NCBI GenBank assembly: GCA_943327015.2
Contig: CALPVM020000113.1
Location: 1 to 7,286 of the forward strand
Direction: 5' to 3'
Length of the DNA stretch: 7,286 bases
Origin: Akkermansia muciniphila
GTDB lineage: Bacteria; Pseudomonadota; Gammaproteobacteria; Burkholderiales; Burkholderiaceae_C
Positions 1 through 6,296 of this stretch are shown here, piece after piece. The translations under genes were made by a program, and so were the position numbers. The first letter of the stretch is position 1. Every line of letters starts with the position of its first letter. The notes under the pieces were generated by a model that saw only the letters and a program-made list of their open reading frames with translations, made no database searches and had not been told where the DNA came from.

Positions 1-153
1 CAAACTATCAACAAAGTTATCCACAGAAAAACTGAATCACTTGCAAAGCACCTGCAAATCAAGCACTTAGGCGATTTTTCACCAGTCCACATCAAAAATA
101 CCGCACAAGTGACGCTTTAAATATTTCAAAATTCGACTTGACAAACCACAACA
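1..153. other. AT-rich intergenic leader upstream of priA
   Basis: I see no recognisable gene here. One forward frame is open from base 1 to a TAA at 118-120, but it has no ATG and its translation resembles no family I know, so I treat it as non-coding. The stretch is clearly richer in A and T than the genes that follow. It holds a perfect DnaA-type 9-mer at 17-25 and a short imperfect direct repeat of TGCAAA...GCAC (42-51 and 53-66). No -35/-10 pair with good spacing was found. The priA promoter is either here in degenerate form or further upstream, outside the window. Confidence 0.6.
17..25 (+). promoter_or_regulatory. DnaA box (TTATCCACA)
   Basis: TTATCCACA is an exact match to the consensus high-affinity DnaA box. 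A degenerate copy (CTATCAACA, 7 of 9) lies at 5-13 in the same orientation, 12 bases away start to start. Two weaker CCACA-containing 9-mers (6 of 9) lie at 83-91 and 142-150. DnaA acts as a transcription factor at some promoters, so a site about 130 bases before a replication-restart gene could link priA expression to DnaA. A single 9-mer can also occur by chance, so the match is certain but the function is not. Confidence 0.5.
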
Positions 154-2277
154 ATGGGTCTTAACACCAGCATTCTTGTTCATACCCCGGCCCATGCCAG
201 TTTAGGTTCGGTACTTACCTACCGCACTGAGACAGCACTTGAGCCGGGTACGCTGGTGCGCGTCCCTTTAGGTAAACGCGAAACTTTGGGTATTGTTTGG
301 AACCCCGCCAACACAGATGCAACGGGTGAGATGGAGTCGGACAAAATTCGCCCCATTGCCGGAGTACTAGAGGGCATAACACCACTCAACGCTGCGTGGC
401 AGCATTTAATGCAGTTTACGGCGCAGTACTACAAACGGTCGGCGGGTGAAGTAGCGCTAGCTGCCCTGCCCCCCCAGCTGCGCGAGCTTTCTCCCACGCA
501 AATGCAGCGACGTCTGCAACGCAAAAAATCAGCGCTTGAGCCCGTATCAGATCCTGGTAACCCTGCCTCTTTAGACCACACCACCACACCAGAGCAAGCA
601 CAGGCACTGCAACAGATTGCCAACCACCCAGGCCCCTTTTTGCTGTTTGGTGCTACCGGCAGCGGCAAAACAGAAGTCTATTTGCAAGCAGTGCAAACCC
701 TGCTGGCACAAGACCCCGATGCACAAGCGTTGGTGATGGTGCCGGAAATCAACCTCACACCCCAGCTGGAACAGCGTTTTCAAGCGCGGTTTTCGGCCCA
801 TTTTGGGGCAGATGCCGTGGTGTCGCTGCACAGTGGCATGACCAACCCGCAACGGCTCAAAAGCTGGCTGGCTGCCCACAACGGCTCGGCGCGCATTGTG
901 CTGGGCACGCGCATGGCCGTATTTGCCTCCATGCCCAAGCTGCGCCTTATTGTGGTGGATGAAGAACACGACCCCAGCTACAAAAGCGGCGATGGTTCGC
1001 GCTACTCGGCACGTGATTTAGCCGTGTTTCGGGGGCGTATCGAATCGGCCAAAGTCATCCTTGGCTCGGCCACGCCATCGCTGGAGAGCTGGCACCATAG
1101 TCGTCCTGCTATAGAGGGCGGTCGCTACCTGCGCCTGCACATGCCCAGCCGTGTTGGGCAAGTCGTGTTACCGCTGGTGCGGCGCGTAGACATGAACCAC
1201 CAACCACGCCACGCCGTGATTTCGCCCCCGTTGCTGGAAGCCATCAAGGAGCGTGTTGCGCGCTCAGAGCAGTGTATGGTTTTTTTGAACCGCCGTGGTT
1301 ATGCCCCCGTTTTACACTGTGCTGATTGCGGCTGGAAAAGCCAATGCACCCATTGCAGCGCGTTTCGTGTTTTTCATAAAATTGACCGCACCCTGCGCTG
1401 CCACCATTGCGGCTTTACCGAGCGCGTACCGCGCGCTTGTCCTGACTGCGGCAATCTGGACATTGCCCCCATCGGTCGAGGCACCGAACAACTGGAAGAA
1501 CATCTGGCCGAGCTGCTGGTGGAGGTACGCCGCCCGGATGGAAGCCCCTTACGCATCGTACGGATTGATGCCGACAGCACGCGCCTCAAAGGTGCATTAG
1601 AAAGCCAACTAGAAGCCGTACATTCGGGCGAAGTGGATATTTTAGTGGGCACCCAAATGATTGCCAAGGGACACGACTTCAGGCGCATTACGCTGGTGGC
1701 CGCCATCAACCCCGATGGTGCACTGTTTTCCAGTGATTTTCGAGCGCCCGAACGCCTGTTCAGTTTACTGATGCAGGCCGCAGGGCGCGCCGGACGCGAT
1801 GCTGCCTTAGGCAAGGCCAGCGAGGTGTGGATACAGACCTTTCAGCCGGCCCACCCTGTGTACGCAGCCTTAAAGCAGTACGACTACACTGCGTTTGCAG
1901 AGCAACAACTGCAAGAGCGCTCCCAAGCCTGCATGCCCCCGTTTAGCGCGCAAGCGCTGGTGCGGGCCGAGGCCAAAACGCAAGAAGCAGCGCAAGCGAT
2001 ATTAAATGCAGCACGCAATACCGCGCTCACCGATATGCCCCAGTGGGATGGCTGGGCCGATGTGCTTAGCCGCATCACACTTTACTCCGCCGTGCCAATG
2101 ACAGTGCAGCGGGTTGCCAATATTGAACGCGCCCAAATGCTGATAGAAAGTTCGTCCCGCCCAGCCTTGCAGCAGTTTTTGGCTGGCTGGCAAAGTGTGC
2201 TGCATAGCTGCCGCAGCTTGCCCGAATGCAAGGGGCTGATTCGATGGGCCATTGATGTAGACCCACAAACTATTTAG
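154..2277 (+). CDS. priA: Primosomal protein N' (replication restart helicase PriA)
   Basis: PriA is a superfamily 2, 3'-5' DNA helicase that recognises abandoned forks and D-loops and starts reloading of the replicative helicase. The 707-residue product has the N-terminal 3'-end binding region (about 1-110), Walker A GATGSGKT (166-173), DEEH box (269-272) and GSATPS (304-309). Eight zinc-binding cysteines (389, 392, 398, 401, 416, 419, 429, 432) have the 3-6-3-15-3-10-3 spacing of E. coli PriA. Motif V VGTQMIAKGHDF (498-509), motif VI QAAGRAGRD (541-549) and the C-terminal DVDP follow. An in-frame TGA at 139-141 leaves ATG 154 as the only plausible start, and the N-terminus fits the family, although no Shine-Dalgarno is visible. 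The stretch before Walker A is about 58 residues shorter than in E. coli, so the winged-helix domain seems mostly absent. Rep follows after 14 bases, suggesting co-transcription. Confidence 0.98.
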   Translation: MGLNTSILVHTPAHASLGSVLTYRTETALEPGTLVRVPLGKRETLGIVWNPANTDATGEMESDKIRPIAGVLEGITPLNAAWQHLMQFTAQYYKRSAGEVALAALPPQLRELSPTQMQRRLQRKKSALEPVSDPGNPASLDHTTTPEQAQALQQIANHPGPFLLFGATGSGKTEVYLQAVQTLLAQDPDAQALVMVPEINLTPQLEQRFQARFSAHFGADAVVSLHSGMTNPQRLKSWLAAHNGSARIVLGTRMAVFASMPKLRLIVVDEEHDPSYKSGDGSRYSARDLAVFRGRIESAKVILGSATPSLESWHHSRPAIEGGRYLRLHMPSRVGQVVLPLVRRVDMNHQPRHAVISPPLLEAIKERVARSEQCMVFLNRRGYAPVLHCADCGWKSQCTHCSAFRVFHKIDRTLRCHHCGFTERVPRACPDCGNLDIAPIGRGTEQLEEHLAELLVEVRRPDGSPLRIVRIDADSTRLKGALESQLEAVHSGEVDILVGTQMIAKGHDFRRITLVAAINPDGALFSSDFRAPERLFSLLMQAAGRAGRDAALGKASEVWIQTFQPAHPVYAALKQYDYTAFAEQQLQERSQACMPPFSAQALVRAEAKTQEAAQAILNAARNTALTDMPQWDGWADVLSRITLYSAVPMTVQRVANIERAQMLIESSSRPALQQFLAGWQSVLHSCRSLPECKGLIRWAIDVDPQTI

Positions 2278-2291
2278 ATTTTTATAAGCAT

Positions 2292-4430
2292 ATGTCCAAC
2301 CCGCCCAACCACGGCCTGAATCTTGCGCAGCAAGAGGCCGTAAATTACCTGCATGGCCCATGCCTCGTATTGGCCGGTGCCGGATCGGGCAAAACCCGCG
2401 TCATTACCCACAAAATAGCGCGTTTGATTCAAACCGGCGTAGCCCCGCAACGGGTAGCTGCCATTACTTTTACCAACAAGGCTGCAGCAGAAATGCGCGA
2501 ACGTGCCAAAGGGCTGATTGGCAAAGCAGCTAAAGACGTGCTGATATGCACTTTTCACGCCTTAGGGGTCAAGTTATTGCGGGAAGACGGCGCCGCATTG
2601 GGCTTGAAGCCGCAGTTCAGTATTTTGGACACCGATGATGTAACCAGCATTTTAAAAGACGCGGGCGGCTCCACCGACGCGGCCACGGCTAAACAGTGGC
2701 AATGGGCCATTAGTGCCTGGAAAAGTGCCGGGCTTAACGCTGCCCAAGCGCTCGAAATGGCTGAAGATGACAACGCCCGCATTACTGCCACCATCATGGC
2801 ACGCTATGAGGAACGCCTGATTGCGTACCAAAGTGTAGACTTTGACGACCTCATCAGCCTACCGCTTAAACTACTGCGCGACCATTGTGCAGTGCGCGAA
2901 AAATGGCAGACCAAAATGGGGCATGTGCTGGTGGACGAATACCAGGACACCAACGCCACCCAATACGAACTGCTAAAACTGCTAACCGGTGGTAACGCAC
3001 CCGACCATGCGCGCTTTACCGCCGTGGGCGATGACGACCAATCCATCTACGGCTGGCGTGGTGCCACACTAGACAACCTGAAAAAACTACCGATTGATTT
3101 TCCGGCGCTCAAGGTCATTAAACTAGAGCAAAACTACCGCTCCACCAGCGCCATATTGCGCGCTGCCAACAACGTTATTGGACCCAACCCCAAGCTGTTT
3201 CCTAAAAATCTGTGGAGCGATCTGGGCGAAGGCGAACCGGTGCGTGTGGTAGATGCCGACAACGAAGAACACGAAGCCGAGCGCGCCGTGGCGCGCATCC
3301 AAAGCCTGCGCGCCGAAGGTGCTCTGGCACAAAGTGGAGCACAGTTTAAAGAGTTTAGGCACTTTGCCGTGCTGTACCGTGCCAACCACCAAGCCAAACC
3401 CTTTGAGAAAGCGCTACGTAAAGCCAACATCCCGTACAAAGTATCGGGCGGGCAAAGCTTTTTTGACCGTGCCGAAATTCGCGACCTGTGTGCCTGGTTT
3501 CGGCTTTGGAGCAATAACGACGACGACCCCGCTTTTTTGCGTGCCGTTACCACCCCCAAACGCGGCATTGGCCATCAAACGCTAGGCACGCTGGGCGTGT
3601 ATGCCAGCCAGTACAAACTGAGCTTGTTTGAGGCACTGTTTTCATCGTCGTTAGCATCGGCACTGGGCGCCAAAGCCTTAGGCAGCTTGCATGAGTTTGG
3701 CCGCTATGTAAACGACCTCGAATTTCGTGCGCGTCACACCCAAGGTCATGAAGACGCCCGCACATTTTTAACCGACTGGCTCAAAGACATCGACTACGAA
3801 AAACACATCTACGATAGCGAGGACAGCGAACAGGTCGCAGCAGCACGCTGGACCAATGTGCTCGAATTTTGCGATTGGATGGCGCAACGCTGCGGCGGTC
3901 AGATTGACGATGCAGCGGGCATATCTACGCGCGAAATCAAAAGCCTGCTCGAAGTCTCGCAAACCATTGCCCTGCTCTCAACCATTAGCGAACGCGAAAA
4001 AGACCAGGATGTAGTTACCCTATCCACCCTACACGCCGCCAAGGGCTTGGAATGGCCGCATGTCATGTTAGTAGGCGTAACGGAAGGCATGCTGCCGTTC
4101 AAAATGAGCGATGGAGCCGACAGCCTAGGCGGCTCGGAACGTGCCGATGAAGCCGCCAATGAAGACATGGCACTACGCCTGCAAGAAGAGCGCCGCCTGA
4201 TGTACGTGGGCATTACCCGTGCCCAGCGTAGCTTGGCCGTGAGCTGGACACGCAAACGCAAAAAAGGGCGTGAACTGGTAGCCGCACAACCCAGCCGATT
4301 TATTGCCGAAATGGGGCTGGACAAAGCCACCATCAAAGAAGACCCGCGCGAAAAACTGCGCGCCCTGCGTGCCGAGTTTGCCAAAAAAGCACAGGATGCT
4401 GAAGCGGCAAAATCTGCACACAACAACTAA
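2292..4430 (+). CDS. rep: ATP-dependent DNA helicase Rep (UvrD/Rep family, SF1A)
   Basis: This is a 3'-5' superfamily 1A helicase that unwinds duplex DNA and strips proteins ahead of replication forks. The 712 residues carry all motifs: Walker A AGAGSGKT (28-35), Ia ITFTNKAAAEM (58-68), II DEYQDTN (215-221), III GDDDQSIYGWRGA (246-258), IV KLEQNYRST (277-285), V TLHAAKGLEW (579-588) and VI EERRLMYVGITRAQ (632-645). GDDDQSIY, FPALKVIKLEQNYRS, NEEHEAER and IPYK.SGG.SFF match E. coli Rep as I remember it, so I favour Rep over UvrD or PcrA. A charged 28-residue segment (604-631) between LPF and EERR is longer than the E. coli counterpart. The C-terminus is a lysine- and alanine-rich helical tail. 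The reading frame is opened by a TGA at 2253-2255 with no earlier start codon. No Shine-Dalgarno is visible, so translation may be coupled to priA, whose stop is 14 bases upstream. Rep versus another UvrD-like paralogue is the remaining doubt. Confidence 0.93.
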   Translation: MSNPPNHGLNLAQQEAVNYLHGPCLVLAGAGSGKTRVITHKIARLIQTGVAPQRVAAITFTNKAAAEMRERAKGLIGKAAKDVLICTFHALGVKLLREDGAALGLKPQFSILDTDDVTSILKDAGGSTDAATAKQWQWAISAWKSAGLNAAQALEMAEDDNARITATIMARYEERLIAYQSVDFDDLISLPLKLLRDHCAVREKWQTKMGHVLVDEYQDTNATQYELLKLLTGGNAPDHARFTAVGDDDQSIYGWRGATLDNLKKLPIDFPALKVIKLEQNYRSTSAILRAANNVIGPNPKLFPKNLWSDLGEGEPVRVVDADNEEHEAERAVARIQSLRAEGALAQSGAQFKEFRHFAVLYRANHQAKPFEKALRKANIPYKVSGGQSFFDRAEIRDLCAWFRLWSNNDDDPAFLRAVTTPKRGIGHQTLGTLGVYASQYKLSLFEALFSSSLASALGAKALGSLHEFGRYVNDLEFRARHTQGHEDARTFLTDWLKDIDYEKHIYDSEDSEQVAAARWTNVLEFCDWMAQRCGGQIDDAAGISTREIKSLLEVSQTIALLSTISEREKDQDVVTLSTLHAAKGLEWPHVMLVGVTEGMLPFKMSDGADSLGGSERADEAANEDMALRLQEERRLMYVGITRAQRSLAVSWTRKRKKGRELVAAQPSRFIAEMGLDKATIKEDPREKLRALRAEFAKKAQDAEAAKSAHNN

Positions 4431-4484
4431 AGGCACGGTTCACGGCGATAATGCGCGTTACCCATTTTTTAAGAGGTTTATTGC

Positions 4485-5735
4485 ATGCTACCTACTTTTG
4501 TGACTGACACCTTTCTATCAGTTGGACTCTCCAACATCATGCGCGGAGCCGGTTTTTTTACCAAACTGATACCCATCCCGCAGCCGACGCTTTTGATTGG
4601 CCCCGGCTCCAGCGCGCGTCTGGGTCACGCCGTTGCAGGCTTTGGTCACAAAAAACTGCTGATCGTGACCGACAGCATTATTTCCAAACTCGGCTTAATG
4701 CAAAGCATGACCGATGCACTGAAAGCCGACGGAGCCAACTATGTGGTGTTTGACGAAATCACCGCCGATGCGCCCGTTCCACTTATAGACAAATGCATTG
4801 CTTTCTACAAAAAACACGGCTGTGACGCCATCATTGCTTTTGGTGGCGGATCCTCGATGGATGCAGCCAAGGCGGTAGCCGCTTCGGTTGCTAACAATAA
4901 AAGCCCTTTGCAGTTAGCAGGCTACTTTCGAGGGCTCAAAAACCCGATCACGATCTACGCTGTTCCAACTACCGCGGGCACCGGCTCAGAGGTCACCGTT
5001 GCTGCGGTTATTTCTAACCCTGCAACCGAGTCTAAAGTAGTAATTGTCGACTCACGCCTGGTACCCAAAATGGCGGCACTCGACCCCTTGCTCATGACCG
5101 GTCTGCCACCCGCTATTACTGCTGCCACCGGCATGGATGCCCTTACCCACGCCGTAGAAGCCTACCTCGGCCAATGGGGCACCCCCACCACCGATGGCTT
5201 GGCACTGTCTGCGGTTAGCATGATTTTTGAAAATCTGCTCACCGCATTCAAAGATGGCAAAAACCTCGAAGCCCGCGAAAAAATGGCGCTCGCTTCCACC
5301 TATGCCGGCCTCGCTTTTACCCGCGCCAATGTGGGCTACGTTCACGCCATTGCACACCAGTTTGGTGGCAAATACCACACCCCGCACGGCTTGGCCAACG
5401 CCATTTTGTTGCCCTACGTGCTCAAGTTCTCCAAACCTAATGTGATAGAGAAACTGGCCAACCTAGCCGTGCGCGCCAAACTGGGGCAAGCGGGTGAATC
5501 GCAAGAAGCACTGGCCGACAAATTTATCGAAGCTGTAGAAAGCATGAACCGCACCATGGGCATCCCAACCCAGTTGGATGCGCTGCGCGAACAAGACATT
5601 CCAGCACTGGCCAAGGCCGCCTGCTGGGAGGCCCACATTGGCTATCCGGTGCCGCGCTATATGTCACCCCAAACTTGTGAAGACCTGATCCGTCAATTAT
5701 TGCCCGTTAAAACCGGCAAGTCTTCCAAGCGCTGA
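4485..5735 (+). CDS. Iron-containing (group III) alcohol dehydrogenase
   Basis: This is an NAD(P)-dependent, metal-dependent alcohol dehydrogenase of the family that includes FucO, YiaY and AdhB. It would interconvert a short-chain alcohol and an aldehyde; the substrate cannot be read from the sequence. The 416-residue product has GGGSSMDAAKA (120-130, nucleotide binding), PTTAGTGSEV (161-170) and the metal site TGMDALTHAVEAY with D218 and H222, plus H287 and H301. The 4- and 14-residue spacings equal those of the D196/H200 and H263/H277 ligands of FucO. The body is typical, but about 30 extra, rather hydrophobic residues precede the usual start of the fold (QPTLLIGPGSS). ATG 4485 is chosen because AAGAGG (4471-4476) lies 8 bases before it and an in-frame TAA at 4470-4472 excludes earlier starts; ATG 4539 is a weaker alternative. 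It lies 54 bases after rep, with no obvious functional link to the helicases. Confidence 0.95.
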   Translation: MLPTFVTDTFLSVGLSNIMRGAGFFTKLIPIPQPTLLIGPGSSARLGHAVAGFGHKKLLIVTDSIISKLGLMQSMTDALKADGANYVVFDEITADAPVPLIDKCIAFYKKHGCDAIIAFGGGSSMDAAKAVAASVANNKSPLQLAGYFRGLKNPITIYAVPTTAGTGSEVTVAAVISNPATESKVVIVDSRLVPKMAALDPLLMTGLPPAITAATGMDALTHAVEAYLGQWGTPTTDGLALSAVSMIFENLLTAFKDGKNLEAREKMALASTYAGLAFTRANVGYVHAIAHQFGGKYHTPHGLANAILLPYVLKFSKPNVIEKLANLAVRAKLGQAGESQEALADKFIEAVESMNRTMGIPTQLDALREQDIPALAKAACWEAHIGYPVPRYMSPQTCEDLIRQLLPVKTGKSSKR

Positions 5736-5745
5736 TTTATCGCAA

Positions 5746-5766
5746 GCTCCGCCAGCCGGGCGGAGC
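5746..5766 (+). terminator. GC-rich hairpin after the alcohol dehydrogenase gene, possible terminator
   Basis: GCTCCGCC (5746-5753) and GGCGGAGC (5759-5766) form a perfect 8-bp stem with a 5-base AGCCG loop, starting 11 bases after the stop codon. A strong stem right after a stop codon suggests a transcription terminator or an mRNA 3'-end stabiliser. The run of T that should follow at once is missing; the nearest (TTTTT, 5781-5785) begins 15 bases later, inside the next hairpin. It is therefore not a canonical intrinsic terminator. Confidence 0.45.
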
Positions 5767-5772
5767 CTACAT

Positions 5773-5797
5773 TGACTCTCTTTTTGCAAGGGAGTCA
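5773..5797 (+). promoter_or_regulatory. Hairpin covering the ribosome binding site of the lipoprotein gene
   Basis: TGACTCTC (5773-5780) can pair with GGGAGTCA (5790-5797) through seven Watson-Crick pairs and one G-U, with a 9-base TTTTTGCAA loop. The right arm contains the Shine-Dalgarno core GGGAG (5790-5794), which lies 5 bases before the ATG at 5800. If the stem forms in the mRNA, it would hide the ribosome binding site and lower translation until opened, for example by heat, a protein or a small RNA. The pairing is seen directly; the regulatory role is inferred. Confidence 0.4.
5788..5794 (+). promoter_or_regulatory. Ribosome binding site of the lipoprotein gene
   Basis: AAGGGAG lies 5 bases before ATG 5800 and supports that start. 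Its last five bases form part of the right arm of the hairpin at 5773-5797, so its accessibility may be regulated. Confidence 0.65.
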
Positions 5798-5799
5798 TT

Positions 5800-6270
5800 A
5801 TGTTGCGATTCAAATTTATTGCGACTATCAGTGCCTGTAGCGTACTCATAGTTGCTTGTACCACCACCCCCACTGCCACCCAAAAAGAACAGGCCGGTAT
5901 GGTCATGGGTGGCGTGCTTGGTGGAGCCTTGGGCTCGCAAATCGGTGGTGGCGAAGGCCGCACGGCGGCTATTATTTTAGGCACCATTGCCGGGGCTGCC
6001 ATTGGTGGCTCTGTTGGCAAATCCATGGCCGACGTCGACCGGCTTAAAACTGTAGAAGCACTAGAAAGCACCAAAACCGGCAACTCCGCCCGCTGGAAAA
6101 ATCCAGACAGTGGCAACGAGTACGTGGTAATGCCTGAGCGCACCTACAACACTAGCAGTGGCCCGTGCCGCGATTACGTCATTAACGCCGTAGTGTCGGG
6201 CAAAAAAGAAAAAATCAATGGCACCGCGTGCCGGCAACCCGATGGAAGCTGGCAAACCAAAAGTCCCTGA
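5800..6270 (+). CDS. Glycine-zipper outer membrane lipoprotein, 17 kDa surface antigen type
   Basis: This 156-residue protein is probably exported, lipid-modified and anchored in the outer membrane. Its precise role is unknown; relatives are described as 17 kDa surface antigens with a glycine-zipper 2TM domain. A signal peptide with a basic start and hydrophobic core ends in the lipobox LIVAC, making C20 the likely lipidated cysteine. Residues about 33-74 form two glycine-zipper helices (GMVMGGVLGGALG, then LGTIAGAAIGGSVG). The C-terminal domain has the family's W99, NPDSGN (101-106), PCRDY (122-126), GTACRQPDGSW (141-151) and a likely C123-C144 pair. GGGAG (5790-5794, read as AAGGGAG with flanking bases) is 5 bases before the ATG, but falls inside a possible hairpin. 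The gene lies between a hairpin after the dehydrogenase gene and the propeller gene, so it may start its own transcript. Confidence 0.88.
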   Translation: MLRFKFIATISACSVLIVACTTTPTATQKEQAGMVMGGVLGGALGSQIGGGEGRTAAIILGTIAGAAIGGSVGKSMADVDRLKTVEALESTKTGNSARWKNPDSGNEYVVMPERTYNTSSGPCRDYVINAVVSGKKEKINGTACRQPDGSWQTKSP

Positions 6271-6280
6271 TCTGCATCAA
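6267..6280. promoter_or_regulatory. FNR/ANR-type palindrome (CTGAT-CTGC-ATCAA)
   Basis: The sequence matches the FNR-family consensus TTGAT-N4-ATCAA at 9 of 10 fixed positions. It overlaps the stop codon of the lipoprotein gene and is centred about 23 bases before the ATG of the next gene. FNR-type regulators respond to low oxygen. A classical activating position (about -41.5) would place the transcript start inside the next gene after its start codon, so this site would more easily act as a repressor site. It may also be chance, because part of it is coding sequence. Confidence 0.35.
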
Positions 6281-6285
6281 ACGTC

Positions 6286-6292
6286 AAGAGGG
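6286..6292 (+). promoter_or_regulatory. Ribosome binding site deciding the start of the propeller gene
   Basis: AAGAGGG lies 4 bases before ATG 6297. Another ATG at 6293 touches the Shine-Dalgarno directly and reads only six codons before TAA, so 6297 is the real start. Confidence 0.65.
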
Positions 6293-6296
6293 ATGT

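Noticed and set aside
1..120. Open forward frame ending in TAA at 118-120, possible 3' end of an upstream gene such as hemE
   Set aside because: The translation does not resemble the end of HemE or any family I know, and base composition is intergenic in style.
106..140. CAAGT...ACTTG inverted repeat in the priA leader
   Set aside because: Only five pairs with a 25-base loop; too weak to support an operator or stem.
138..143. TTGACA, a perfect -35 hexamer just before priA
   Set aside because: The matching -10 would lie at about 161-166 (TTAACA), inside the gene and a poor match. It overlaps the immediate upstream region of the start codon, so it is unlikely to drive priA.
1374..1814. Reverse-strand open frame (146 codons) opposite priA
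   Set aside because: It covers the strongly conserved PriA zinc and motif V/VI region, and its translation has no family features.
3899..4426. Long reverse-strand open frame (175 codons) opposite the 3' part of rep
   Set aside because: It is rich in Ser, Arg and Ala, lacks any known motif and lies fully opposite a well-supported gene. It is an antisense shadow of rep codon use.
4447..4452. GATAAT, a good -10 hexamer between rep and the dehydrogenase gene
   Set aside because: No TTGACA-like -35 at 16-18 bases spacing and no extended -10 TG, so I do not call a promoter.
5697..6143. Reverse-strand open frame (148 codons) opposite the lipoprotein gene
   Set aside because: Its proline-rich product mirrors the glycine codons of the glycine-zipper region, and it lacks supporting signals.
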